Notes: a model not told the origin generated them from the letters alone. A stretch of 64,000 bases of DNA from Candidatus Porisulfidus sp. TsSOB (GCA_002631715.1 MRSX01000002.1:62001-126000); one strand, 5' to 3'. Numbered from the stretch's first letter, positions 30,457 to 40,412 are shown. Translations and numbers: made by a program.

Positions 30457-31429
30457 CGAGGATAGTGCTTTCCATCTCCAAAAGAAGATCGTTCCGGCAC
30501 AAGCAGCTATGCAGGAAATAGCACGGTGTATCCGGGCCGATGACGGCCCTCACTTCATCCTGTACTTGCGGCAGATTCTCTGGATTCGCCAGGTAGATCT
30601 TCTCGAACGGAAGGTCGTGGAGCCGCTCGGGGTGCGACGCGCCCTCGATGCGAGCCTGTTCGATCACGGCGGCATGATTGTGCAGAACTTCCCGGGCCTG
30701 CGCCGCCGCATCCCCGTGGTGTCGCGTTTCGTGTCCGGTGATGCTGGCGGTCCCGGACAGGTACAGGGCGACCTGCCCGTCGGCCGCATGCGAGACGCCG
30801 CGGCAAAATGAAGGGCCATGGGGCCCCAGGTGCTCGGGATAGTCCGAGGGAGCTGTCTGCCGGGGGTTTTCCAGTGACTGGCCGGGTTCCTTCCCCAACA
30901 GAAAATACACAGCGAATCCCGGCGCAAAACTACCCGAGGTAGTCACCGCGGGCAGCGACTGGTCGGCTCCCTGCTCATCTTCCATCAAAGCCCGGCGACG
31001 GCCTTCGCAGAATGACTGGTAGCGGTTGAGGTTCCCGGCCGGCCCCACAATATCCGGAAAATAGTTCCATACGCGTAAGATCCAGGGATATCCCTGTTCC
31101 CGTGCAAGCCGAAGCAGGTCGCGATAAACCTGCTGCGTAAGAGCCCCAAGGTCCGGGGAATTCTCCTTGAACACCGCGTACGCGAGCATTCGCGAACCAA
31201 AGCAGACAAACCGGAATCCCAAGCTTTCTCCGCGTCGTTCGATGCAGTCGCTGGTCCAATGCTCGCACAGGGTCGGGACGCCCAGCGGCGGCAATCCCAA
31301 TTCCAGCCCGGATTCGCTCGCCTCCGTGCGCGCACCGTATAAGATACGCACAATGGTTTGTTCGGAGTGTTGAGGAAAAACCGGATCCGGAAAATACTCG
31401 ATTTGGAAGCCTGATAACCTCGAAGACAT
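30443..31429 (-). CDS. Chorismate-transforming enzyme, FkbO/Hyg5/XanB2 type
   Basis: 328 residues from ATG 31429; a TTG at 31450 has a better GAGAGG ribosome-binding site and could be the true start. Chorismatases are recognised here by RVWNYFPDIV, NRYQSFCEGRR, the VYFLLGKEPGQSLENPRQ block and LYLSGTASITGHETRH. They split or rearrange chorismate to hydroxybenzoate or dihydroxycyclohexadiene products. In Xanthomonas XanB2 supplies 4-hydroxybenzoate for ubiquinone and 3-hydroxybenzoate for pigment. No ubiC or pigment genes are visible here, so a ubiquinone role is possible. Confidence 0.78.
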   Translation of the reverse strand: MSSRLSGFQIEYFPDPVFPQHSEQTIVRILYGARTEASESGLELGLPPLGVPTLCEHWTSDCIERRGESLGFRFVCFGSRMLAYAVFKENSPDLGALTQQVYRDLLRLAREQGYPWILRVWNYFPDIVGPAGNLNRYQSFCEGRRRALMEDEQGADQSLPAVTTSGSFAPGFAVYFLLGKEPGQSLENPRQTAPSDYPEHLGPHGPSFCRGVSHAADGQVALYLSGTASITGHETRHHGDAAAQAREVLHNHAAVIEQARIEGASHPERLHDLPFEKIYLANPENLPQVQDEVRAVIGPDTPCYFLHSCLCRNDLLLEMESTILDEPD

Positions 31430-31502
31430 GAACAAAAACGCCGGAATCAACGGCCTCTCAGAAGAATTTACATTTTAACATTGGGTCGGGTGCAAGCAGA
31501 TA

Positions 31503-33458
31503 ATGCGCATCGGCATTGACACCGGCGGCACATTCACGGATTTCACCGTACTGGACGGCAAAACGTGGCGAGTCCACAAGGTGCCGTCCGATCCGGATTC
31601 CCCGGCGCGGGCGATCCTGCACGGCCTTCGGGAGCTGGGCGTCGACCTGCAGCAAACTTTTCACTTGGTTCACGGAACGACCGTCGCCACTAACGCCGTG
31701 TTGGAGCGCAAGGGGGCCCGCTGCGCCTACATCACCAATCGCGGATTCGCCGATATTTTGAGCTTGGGACGCCAAGCCCGCTCCGAACTCTATAACCTGA
31801 CGCCCTCTCCCGAAGAGCCGCCCGTTCCGGCGGACTTCTGTCTCGAAACCGGTGGGCGTCTGGCATTCGACGGGGAGGAACTGGAGTCGCTGACCGAGGC
31901 GGACCTGGATGAACTGTGCCGCAAGATCAAAGCCCTGAAACCCGAGGCGGTGGCCATCAACCTCCTGTTCTCGTTCTTGGACGACCGCCACGAGCGACGG
32001 ATCGAGGAGGCCCTGCCGGAAAGCCTGTTTGTCTCCCGGTCTTCCGAAGTCCTGCCGGAAATCCGCGAATATGAGCGCGGCATGGCGACCTGGCTGAACA
32101 GCTACGTCGGCCCGCAGGTTGGCCGATATATCGATGAACTGCATCAGTCCCTGCCGAAAGCCCGGCTGGATACCATGCAAAGCCATGGAGCCACCTTGCC
32201 GGGTCAGTTGGCCGCCCGCCATGCGGTGCGGCTTTTGCTGTCGGGTCCGGCGGGCGGACTGGCAGCGGCCCTCCAAATCGGCCGCCAGGCCGGATGCGAG
32301 CGGATCCTGAGTCTGGACATGGGCGGGACCTCCACCGACGTGGCGCTGATCGACGGCGACATCAAGATGACTTCCAAGGGGAAGATCGGCGGCTGGCCGG
32401 TCTCGGTACCGATGGCGGATATGCATACCATTGGCGCTGGCGGAGGATCGTTGGCGTATCGCGACAGCGGCCATCTGCTCCGGGTGGGTCCGCGTTCTGC
32501 CGGGAGCCGACCTGGTCCCGCTTGCTATGCGCGAGGGGGCACGGAACCAACTGTGACCGATGCGAATGTCGTGCTGGGATGGCTACCGGCACAAACCCAC
32601 TTGGCGGGAGACCTCCCCCTGGATGTTGAAGCCGCAAAGTCGGCGGTCGGTCGACTGGCACAGGAATTAGAACTGGATTCGTACGAGACCGCGCAAGGCA
32701 TCGTCCAGCTAGTGAATGAAAACATGGCGCAAGCGCTTCGCGTCGTCTCGGTCCGCCAAGGACATAACCCGAAGGATTTCGTGCTGATGGCATTCGGAGG
32801 AGCCGGTGGCTTGCACTTGTGCGAACTGGCAGACGCGCTGTCGATGACGCAGGCAATGATCCCGGTACACGCCGGAATCTTCTCCGCCTTAGGCCTGCTG
32901 CTGGCGCCGCAAGGTCGGGAACTCTCCCAGACCGTGCCGGGCCGCTTGCGGGACATGGACGAAACCGAGATCGGACGCCGCTTCGACACGCTCGCCGAGC
33001 GAATACACGAAGAGACTGGGAGTGAGGTTTCGCGGGTCTGGCAGCAAACGCGAGACCTGGACTTGCGTTACGAAGGGCAATCCGAAGTCCTGCGCCTGCC
33101 CTGGGTCTCGATCGCCCGGACAGAAGAGGATTTTCATGCGCATCACCGAGAATGCTATGGCTATACGCTCGACATGCCGGTCGAACTGGTCAACCTCCGG
33201 CTCAATCTGAGGGATCCAGTCTCCCCGCCAACCCTGCCCTCCTGGACGGTACAGGAACCGGCAGACCCCTTCGATCACGTGGCGGTGTACGGCCTTGACG
33301 ATCCGGTTCCCGTCTATTCGCGCGTCGAACTGGCAGTCGGACAAACAATGAAGGGACCAGCCATCATCCTGGAGGATACTGCCACGATCCGGGTCTCCCC
33401 CAACTGGCGCGCCGAAGTGGACGCGTATGGTAATATCCGGCTGCAACGCGAGCCTTGA
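31503..33458 (+). CDS. Hydantoinase/oxoprolinase family protein, HyuA-type subunit
   Basis: 651 residues. The actin-like ATPase N-terminus has RIGIDTGGTFTDFTVLDG and HGTTVATNAVLERKGA; later blocks are SGPAGGLAAAL, LDMGGTSTDVALIDG, HTIGAGGGSLAY and LMAFGGAGGLHLCEL. HyuA subunits use ATP to activate hydantoins, 5-oxoproline or ketones such as acetone and usually pair with a HyuB subunit. No hyuB follows; a desaturase gene does. So the substrate is unknown and the protein may work alone or with a distant partner. Confidence 0.92.
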   Translation: MRIGIDTGGTFTDFTVLDGKTWRVHKVPSDPDSPARAILHGLRELGVDLQQTFHLVHGTTVATNAVLERKGARCAYITNRGFADILSLGRQARSELYNLTPSPEEPPVPADFCLETGGRLAFDGEELESLTEADLDELCRKIKALKPEAVAINLLFSFLDDRHERRIEEALPESLFVSRSSEVLPEIREYERGMATWLNSYVGPQVGRYIDELHQSLPKARLDTMQSHGATLPGQLAARHAVRLLLSGPAGGLAAALQIGRQAGCERILSLDMGGTSTDVALIDGDIKMTSKGKIGGWPVSVPMADMHTIGAGGGSLAYRDSGHLLRVGPRSAGSRPGPACYARGGTEPTVTDANVVLGWLPAQTHLAGDLPLDVEAAKSAVGRLAQELELDSYETAQGIVQLVNENMAQALRVVSVRQGHNPKDFVLMAFGGAGGLHLCELADALSMTQAMIPVHAGIFSALGLLLAPQGRELSQTVPGRLRDMDETEIGRRFDTLAERIHEETGSEVSRVWQQTRDLDLRYEGQSEVLRLPWVSIARTEEDFHAHHRECYGYTLDMPVELVNLRLNLRDPVSPPTLPSWTVQEPADPFDHVAVYGLDDPVPVYSRVELAVGQTMKGPAIILEDTATIRVSPNWRAEVDAYGNIRLQREP

Positions 33459-33479
33459 TTTCCTGACCCACACATTGCC

Positions 33480-34676
33480 TTGACAAGCGAACTAATTGCC
33501 TTCTGGCACGGCCTGTTCTTGCTGCCGGTGTGGGGCTATTTCCTCCTGGTTTTGGGGCTGACCCACATCACCATTGTGGCGGTAACGCTTTTCCTTCACC
33601 GCGAGCAGGCTCACCGTGGATTGCGCCTGAATCCGCTGATTCAGCACTTCTTCCGGTTCTGGCTCTGGCTGACCACTGGCATGGAAACCCAGGAATGGGT
33701 CGCGGTGCATCGCAAGCACCATGCGGCCTGCGAAACCTGCGACGACCCACACAGTCCGGCTGTCTCCGGAATCCGGGCCGTGTTGTGGGACGGCGTCAAC
33801 CTGTACCAGAAAGAAGCCGCACGGGAGGAAACCTTGCGCCGTTATGGCAGCGGCACACCGGATGATTTCATGGAACGGCACCTATACTCTCGCCGTCGAA
33901 ACATTGGCGTCATTCTGTTGCTGTTCGTGCAACTGGCCCTGTTCGGGCTGCCAGGGCTTGCCATGTGGGCGATCCAGATGATGTGGATCCCGTTTTTCGC
34001 CGCAGGCGTGATCAACGGCATCGGCCACTGGTTCGGCTATCGATCCTTCGCCACGGACGACCTCTCTACCAACATCGTCAACATCGGCATCCTGATCGGC
34101 GGCGAGGAAATGCACAACAATCATCACGCTTATCCGTCCTCTGCCCGGTTCTCAATGCGCTGGTGGGAGTTCGACATCGGTTGGATGTACATCCGCCTGC
34201 TGCGCATGCTGCGGATGGCCAAGGTGCTGCATCAGGCACCCCGCTTGAAACTGCGCCACGCGAAAACCCAGATTGACCAGGAAACGATGCAGGCCCTGAT
34301 CAGCAGTCGGATCATAGTCATGGGCCAATACGCACGGAAAGTGCTGCTTCCCACGCTGCGCACCGAGATGCGCAGCGCGACCGGGCACTACCGCCGCCGG
34401 CTCAAACGGCTGATCAAGATGTTGCCGACCTTGGAACACCGGCTAACGCCGTTCGATCACGACCAGTTTCAGCAAATCTTGTCGCAATGCCCTCGGCTGC
34501 AAGAAGTCGTCCGCTACCAACAGCGGCTGCAGGAAATCATCCGCGCCCGAAACGAAGGTTACCGAATCATGCGGACTCGGCTGAACGAGTGGTGCTCAGA
34601 AGCTGAACAAACCGGTATCGCCGGGCTTCAGCAGTTTGCACGGCGGTTGTCCCGTTATTCGCTGCGCCCGGCCTGA
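33480..34676 (+). CDS. Fatty acid desaturase (membrane, histidine-box type)
   Basis: 398 residues from TTG 33480; no ATG precedes the first membrane helix. Three histidine boxes bind the di-iron centre: HREQAH, HRKHH and HNNHH, with four hydrophobic segments between them. This pattern is that of acyl-CoA/acyl-lipid delta-9 type desaturases. A C-terminal extension of about 130 residues, rich in Arg and Gln and predicted helical, is longer than in typical members. Likely adjusts membrane fluidity. Confidence 0.9.
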   Translation: MTSELIAFWHGLFLLPVWGYFLLVLGLTHITIVAVTLFLHREQAHRGLRLNPLIQHFFRFWLWLTTGMETQEWVAVHRKHHAACETCDDPHSPAVSGIRAVLWDGVNLYQKEAAREETLRRYGSGTPDDFMERHLYSRRRNIGVILLLFVQLALFGLPGLAMWAIQMMWIPFFAAGVINGIGHWFGYRSFATDDLSTNIVNIGILIGGEEMHNNHHAYPSSARFSMRWWEFDIGWMYIRLLRMLRMAKVLHQAPRLKLRHAKTQIDQETMQALISSRIIVMGQYARKVLLPTLRTEMRSATGHYRRRLKRLIKMLPTLEHRLTPFDHDQFQQILSQCPRLQEVVRYQQRLQEIIRARNEGYRIMRTRLNEWCSEAEQTGIAGLQQFARRLSRYSLRPA

Positions 34677-34716
34677 TCCTATAATTTTCAATTAATCTTT
34701 CAGCTTCCTATCGCCC

Positions 34717-35025
34717 ATGAAAAGATACTTCTGGATTCTGGCCCTCTTTTTCCCCCTTGCCCTGACGGGCTGCGAAACCGTGGGCAAGGTCACCTCCTGG
34801 TTCGACGACGAGGATGCGCAGGCCGAAACTGTGGCGGACGAAGAATCCGCTCTCAAGTACGTCACCGTTGTCGTGAAGGACCGGTACGGGTTCAAAATCA
34901 AAGACCCGATGGGTCAAAGGACCACCGGCGGCAGTTGTGGCGTCTGGAAGGATCAGGCCCAAGAAACCCAGGGTGCATGCTGCTGGAACAACCGCGGCGA
35001 ATGCGCCTGCCCCTGTCCGGAGTAG
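34717..35025 (+). CDS. Small Cys-rich lipoprotein
   Basis: 102 residues with a type II signal (LALTGC lipobox, Cys at about 19). An acidic linker follows, then a short domain (KYVTVVVKDRYGFKIKDP). The C-terminal 30 residues contain six Cys (GGSCGVW, GACCWNN, GECACPCPE), which could bind metal or form disulfides. TATAAT at 34680-34685 is a possible -10 box. Family not recognised. Confidence 0.75.
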   Translation: MKRYFWILALFFPLALTGCETVGKVTSWFDDEDAQAETVADEESALKYVTVVVKDRYGFKIKDPMGQRTTGGSCGVWKDQAQETQGACCWNNRGECACPCPE

Positions 35026-35044
35026 TTCACGCTTTTGACGGGAA

Positions 35045-35066
35045 AGTCGGGCGGGGTTGCCCGGCT
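35045..35066 (+). terminator. Hairpin between convergent lipoprotein and rpmG
   Basis: An 8-bp stem (35045-35052 with 35059-35066, one G-T pair) in the 42-bp convergent gap. No long T-run; could serve either strand. Confidence 0.4.
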
Positions 35067-35067
35067 C

Positions 35068-35235
35068 TTACTTGATCTTCGATTCCTTGTAGAGGACGTG
35101 CTTGCGTACGACCGGGTCGTACTTCTTGACTTCCAGCTTGCCGGTCCCGGTGCGTTTGTTCTTGGTCGTCGTGTAGTAGTGACCTGTGCCAGCGCTTGAA
35201 ACCAGCTTGATCTTTTCGCGGACTGCCTTGGCCAT
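35068..35235 (-). CDS. rpmG: 50S ribosomal protein L33
   Basis: A 55-residue protein translated from ATG 35235: [20 protein letters not shown], then [20 protein letters not shown] and [14 protein letters not shown]. It is nearly identical in layout to E. coli L33 and has no zinc-binding cysteines. It follows rpmB by five bases, the usual rpmB-rpmG operon. Confidence 0.97.
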   Translation of the reverse strand: MAKAVREKIKLVSSAGTGHYYTTTKNKRTGTGKLEVKKYDPVVRKHVLYKESKIK

Positions 35236-35240
35236 GATCG

Positions 35241-35477
35241 TCAGACTCGCTCGCCGCGGCTGCGAATTTCGTTCAGAACCACTTCAATGCCTTTTTTGTC
35301 AATGATCCGCATCCCCTTCCGGGAGACCCGCAACTTGACCCAGCGATTCTCGCTTTCCACCCAAAAACGCTGGGTGTGAAGGTTCGGCAGGAAACGGCGC
35401 CGCGTCTTGTTGTGCGCGTGCGAAACATTGTTGCCGGACATCGGGCGCTTGCCGGTAACCTGGCAGATCCGTGACAT
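35241..35477 (-). CDS. rpmB: 50S ribosomal protein L28
   Basis: 78 residues, standard length, starting [20 protein letters not shown], with [18 protein letters not shown] and [15 protein letters not shown]. First gene of the rpmB-rpmG pair, divergent from thiC. Confidence 0.98.
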   Translation of the reverse strand: MSRICQVTGKRPMSGNNVSHAHNKTRRRFLPNLHTQRFWVESENRWVKLRVSRKGMRIIDKKGIEVVLNEIRSRGERV

Positions 35478-35511
35478 GGGGAAAGCCTCAAACTTGAGCG
35501 GCGAACTTTAG

Positions 35512-37452
<1,941 letters not shown>

Positions 37453-37477
37453 TTTTACGCGAAAAATAGCAAGCGGA

Positions 37478-37485
37478 CAGTGCCG
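37478..37485 (+). repeat. Target-site duplication, left copy (CAGTGCCG)
   Basis: This octamer directly abuts the left end of the mobile element and is repeated exactly at 40352-40359. Eight bases is the duplication size expected for IS1595-family insertion. Confidence 0.9.
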
Positions 37486-37511
37486 GGGAATTATGTAGGT
37501 AACTTGGCAGA
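37486..37511 (+). repeat. Left terminal inverted repeat
   Basis: 26 bp pairing with 40326-40351; the mismatches are at the fifth position and near the inner end. Confidence 0.9.
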
Positions 37512-37523
37512 GGCAAGCAAGAA

Positions 37524-37751
37524 TTAAATAAGTAGCAATATAAATTCAAGAATTGCAATCAGCCATCCAACAATAGCGAAGGTCTGACTTAGCCAAACCT
37601 TGTACTGCCATTGTTGCCATGCGTTTTCGACAGCCGAGCGCACGGAATCATCAACTGGATGGGTTTTGTCCGAAATAATCTTTGCGAGTTTTGAAATAAG
37701 TTCGTCCTTTGTCATTTTCTGAATTTCCTGATGATTAATAGTCTGCGACAT
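37524..37751 (-). CDS. Passenger gene: small membrane protein
   Basis: 75 residues from ATG 37751; the frame upstream would read through the structured segment and is not credible. The soluble N-terminal half is charged and helical (MTKDELISKLAKIISDKTHP), and one C-terminal membrane helix ends the protein (QTFAIVGWLIAILEFILLLI). Stop is 38 bp inside the element's left end. No clear Shine-Dalgarno. Function unknown. Confidence 0.6.
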   Translation of the reverse strand: MSQTINHQEIQKMTKDELISKLAKIISDKTHPVDDSVRSAVENAWQQWQYKVWLSQTFAIVGWLIAILEFILLLI

Positions 37752-37781
37752 TATATGAATTGACAGTGGTATAGTCTTACC

Positions 37782-37905
37782 TGCAAAACATTTCGGTGCA
37801 CCCAGTGTCGGGTCACCTGCTGAATACAACAGCCATATCAGGGGCGGGGTAGCTCCCCAAACCGGGCGAATAAGCAGGGACTTCTGTTTACCGGAATGTT
37901 TTGCA
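37782..37905. ncRNA. Candidate structured RNA or leader inside the mobile element
   Basis: Two 15-base arms (37782-37796 and 37891-37905, 14/15 complementary) enclose about 94 bases that fold into at least three local hairpins: GTG-ACCC with GGGT-CAC (37796-37816, one bulged C), CCTGCTG with CAG and CAGG (37816-37842), and GGGG with CCCC (37846-37858). It lies between two divergent passenger genes and could be the leader of either or an independent RNA. No known family recognised; strand undetermined. Confidence 0.4.
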
Positions 37906-37964
37906 AGATGGCCCGGCTCCATTTATGTCGGGGTTGCAAATATTTCCGCATGGAGTGGACAGAA

Positions 37965-38459
37965 ATGGGGAACCGTATTCTGGTAGTAGCCTGTCTACCT
38001 ATCATTCTGCTGTCCTGCAGAATGCAAGTCCCACCACCCGCCATCAGCGACATATCCAACGCTGACAGTCTTGTTCGCGTTCAGGCGCAGAACATGGGAG
38101 ACTTCTGGACACCCAAATGGCCCCCGATGGAAGCCATTCTTGATGAAGGTGGAATCGGATGCAGCATGTTCGGCAAGCCCGCTATCATGCTGAGCAGTCG
38201 GTGCATGAAGACCGCTAATCCGGGAGGACTATTTGACTGGTGTGTATTGAAAGAATTTTTATTTGCCTGTCGCACCGAAGAGGAAGAAGCGGTGAGGGCA
38301 ACGGTGTTGCCGAGAGCCAGATATGTAAAAGACTCAGGACCAAAACATGAAAGCCGTTCCACAAAGGAACCCAAGCAGGACGAATCAGATGCCTACAAGC
38401 GGTGCATCGAAGACGTAAGCGGTCGGGTGCCTAGCGAATGGTGCGACCGCTTTCGATAG
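37965..38459 (+). CDS. Passenger gene: lipoprotein of unknown function
   Basis: 164 residues from ATG 37965, with GGAG eight bases upstream. A short hydrophobic signal ends in the lipobox ILLSC (Cys at about 18). Three or four Cys follow in the middle domain (GIGCSMFGKPAIM, SSRCMKT, FDWCVL, FACRTEE), and the C-terminus is charged with two more Cys. Family not recognised. Confidence 0.7.
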   Translation: MGNRILVVACLPIILLSCRMQVPPPAISDISNADSLVRVQAQNMGDFWTPKWPPMEAILDEGGIGCSMFGKPAIMLSSRCMKTANPGGLFDWCVLKEFLFACRTEEEEAVRATVLPRARYVKDSGPKHESRSTKEPKQDESDAYKRCIEDVSGRVPSEWCDRFR

Positions 38460-38500
38460 AATATGGCGAATTTTTTACTCACCCAATATGGAGAAATAAA

Positions 38501-38755
38501 ATGGACCGTGACACACAAAGAGCCTTAAACGCGGTTATAAAGGACATGAAAATGATCAACAGCCGAGCAACTGCAAACAGTTATGCGATTCTGGAACTAG
38601 TCAAGATTTTAGAAACCGAATTACCAGAGCATGGTTTGCGTGACAAGGTAGCTACATCACTCAAAGCAATGTCTAGCGTTATGCCACTACCAGTTGATGC
38701 TTCACAGGCTAGAGACGTACTTCGCGATATGGCTAGTCATCTTGGTCAAGGTTGA
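38501..38755 (+). CDS. Passenger gene: small helical protein
   Basis: 84 residues from ATG 38501 with GGAGA seven bases upstream. No signal or membrane segment; predicted helical throughout (ALNAVIKDMKMINSRATANS, LELVKILETELPEHGL). Lies 41 bases after the lipoprotein gene, probably co-transcribed. Function unknown. Confidence 0.65.
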   Translation: MDRDTQRALNAVIKDMKMINSRATANSYAILELVKILETELPEHGLRDKVATSLKAMSSVMPLPVDASQARDVLRDMASHLGQG

Positions 38756-38885
38756 AAAAGAACAAACTGTCAGGACTCGGTGGCGTTAGGTCCTGAATCA
38801 GTTGTTGAATCAATCTCGGGCTTTCCAATCTTGCGCAAAGACCGTCAAAGTTGTCCGTGTGATCAACTATCGTGTTTGTATCCAT
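38733..38885 (-). CDS. Possible small protein (50 residues) inside the mobile element
   Basis: An ATG at 38885 preceded by AGGGG at good spacing opens a 50-codon frame (MDTNTIVDHTDNFDGL to FFFNLDQDD) whose end overlaps the plus-strand gene by 23 bases. Only the ribosome-binding site and its fit to an otherwise empty gap support it. Confidence 0.35.
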   Translation of the reverse strand: MDTNTIVDHTDNFDGLCARLESPRLIQQLIQDLTPPSPDSLFFFNLDQDD

Positions 38886-38955
38886 AGTTCAGCCCCTATA
38901 GGATGTGGTCCGGATCCTAACTCGATAGCCGCGCACTTGTAAATAGGTGCGTTGC

Positions 38956-38971
38956 CTTCCTGATCAGGAAG
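38956..38971 (-). terminator. Palindrome overlapping the transposase stop codon
   Basis: CTTCCTGATCAGGAAG is a perfect 16-bp palindrome spanning the transposase stop at 38964-38966. It may end or stabilise the transposase mRNA. There is no T-run on the minus strand. Confidence 0.35.
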
Positions 38972-39887
38972 TGAGTTCACGGTACGTGATGGTCTTGCCG
39001 ACCATCGCCAGGAACAGGTCGTCCAAGCGATCCTGGGTGTCCCGCTCGCAGTTGCCTTCGTTCAAACGGAAGGTGAACTCGTTGACATACGCACGGCAGT
39101 GCTTCTTTGAGAAGTGATGATAGGTGCCCGTGAAGCCACGCTGAAGAACCGCCCAGACCGACTCAATGCCGTTGGTATGCGCCATGCCTTTCACCCATTC
39201 CTTTGCCGAATGGTTGATGCTTTCATGCTTGAACACGAACATGCCCTTGTACGACAAATTCTCGTCCGTATAAACCGTAGAGTCTGGGCGCACGAATTTA
39301 TGCACATTCGCATGTATGGTTCCACTGCTTTTGTTTTTGATAGGCAAGGCAAATACCCGGCCTTCGCGCTCGCGCATGCCGAGAATAATCTGCTTGTCTT
39401 TCCCGCCTTGAGCGTCTGGACATTTTTTGTGCTGGTGCTTGTTCTCTTCCAGTCCGCCAAGATACATCTCATCGATCTCAACTTGTCCATGCAGGGCTTT
39501 CATCTTGCTCGGCCCGCACATCACGCGCAACCGATGCAGGACATACCATGCCGTCCTCTGCTGGACGGACAGTTCCTTGCTGAGTTGCAGGGATGAAATG
39601 CCCTTGCGGGCGGTCATAAGCAGGTAGGCCGCGTAGATAAACTTGCGAATATCAATCTTGCACCGTTCCAGTGGCGTACCTGTCCGGACCGTGAAATACT
39701 CACGGCATGAGCCACACCAGTAGTTTCCGACCTTCTTCTGCGCTGTGATTTTCTCGGTGGATCCGCACCGTGTACAGCAGGGCGTGTCGCCCCATCTCAA
39801 ACCTTCCAGATATCGAATGGCATCATCTTCTGTCGGATACATTTCCATCAAGTCAAACAGTCCTAAAGTCTTTGCTATTTTCTTCAT
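38964..39887 (-). CDS. IS1595-family transposase (ISXO2-like DDE)
   Basis: 307 residues. N-terminal zinc ribbon (CCTRCGST and YWCGSCREYF, about 38-65), then a helical region LSVQQRTAWYVLHRLRV, then the ISXO2-like catalytic domain: VEIDEMYLGG (first Asp), TVYTDENLSYKG (second Asp) and HTNGIESVWAVLQRG, the N/E-bearing third acidic region characteristic of this family. Full length, with no frameshift, so the element may be active. It reads toward the left end of the element. Confidence 0.93.
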   Translation of the reverse strand: MKKIAKTLGLFDLMEMYPTEDDAIRYLEGLRWGDTPCCTRCGSTEKITAQKKVGNYWCGSCREYFTVRTGTPLERCKIDIRKFIYAAYLLMTARKGISSLQLSKELSVQQRTAWYVLHRLRVMCGPSKMKALHGQVEIDEMYLGGLEENKHQHKKCPDAQGGKDKQIILGMREREGRVFALPIKNKSSGTIHANVHKFVRPDSTVYTDENLSYKGMFVFKHESINHSAKEWVKGMAHTNGIESVWAVLQRGFTGTYHHFSKKHCRAYVNEFTFRLNEGNCERDTQDRLDDLFLAMVGKTITYRELTS

Positions 39888-40036
39888 TCAAAAAACCGAA
39901 TATACTTTTATTTTCAGTATCTTATTTTACCATATAATGCCCATTTTGTCAAGTCTTTCGTGTAAATCCACGACTTAAATAAATGCGAAATTCATGTAAT
40001 AATGTTTTGGAAAATAAATCACAAATGAGGTGAAAT

Positions 40037-40285
40037 ATGGCTACAAGACGATTTGAAATAACATGCCCTGCCGAAGATTGCCGTGGTGGATATTCACATG
40101 AACAAAGATCACTGACTTTAGGAGAAAGAAAAGAAATTGAAAGTAACAATGTTGATTTGCCAGATGGTGTTATGAAGTGCAAATACTGTCAGTGTGTCTA
40201 CCAGCGTAAGACATGCGAACCGGACAAAATATTAGGTTATTTCGATAATTACATATTGGGCCCTGGCTGGCATTCAGACGGATAA
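40037..40285 (+). CDS. Passenger gene: small zinc-ribbon-like protein
   Basis: 82 residues with GAGGTG just upstream of ATG 40037. Two Cys pairs (ITCPAEDC at about 9-16 and MKCKYCQC near 46-54) plus a later Cys could bind one zinc. The protein ends 41 bp inside the right terminal repeat. It might bind nucleic acid; that is inference. Distinct from the transposase's own zinc ribbon. Confidence 0.6.
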   Translation: MATRRFEITCPAEDCRGGYSHEQRSLTLGERKEIESNNVDLPDGVMKCKYCQCVYQRKTCEPDKILGYFDNYILGPGWHSDG

Positions 40286-40325
40286 TAATTTAAAAGTTAG
40301 AGTCTTTATTTAAATTTGACACTCG

Positions 40326-40351
40326 TCTGTCAAGTTACCTACATAAATCCC
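40326..40351 (-). repeat. Right terminal inverted repeat
   Basis: Reverse complement matches 37486-37511 at 24 of 26 positions. Confidence 0.9.
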
Positions 40352-40359
40352 CAGTGCCG
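40352..40359 (+). repeat. Target-site duplication, right copy (CAGTGCCG)
   Basis: Exact copy of 37478-37485. Removing the element and one copy restores a continuous thiC-pcm intergenic sequence that leads into TGTAAAAT at 40367-40373, a plausible promoter for the next gene. Confidence 0.9.
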
Positions 40360-40412
40360 CGACCTTGTAAAATGGCGCATTGCAAGCGTGCGCAAGCCTT
40401 CCCACCCATCAC

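Larger units (their letters stand above)
37486..40351. mobile_element. IS1595-family mobile element with passenger genes (2,866 bp)
   Basis: Both ends carry a 26-bp inverted repeat (37486-37511 and 40326-40351, 24/26 identical) starting GGGAATTATGTAGGTAAC on the left. Identical 8-bp duplications CAGTGCCG flank it. Inside are an IS1595-family transposase (38964-39887, minus), a small membrane protein, a lipoprotein, two further small proteins, a possible 50-residue gene and a structured segment. The DNA is visibly richer in A and T than its surroundings. A plain IS of this family is about 1 kb, so roughly 1.8 kb is cargo. It landed between thiC and the pcm-like gene without breaking either. 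Confidence 0.88.

Noticed and set aside
37782-37905. Integron attC recombination site
   Set aside because: The arms lack the RYYYAAC and GTTRRRY core boxes, and no integrase gene is nearby.
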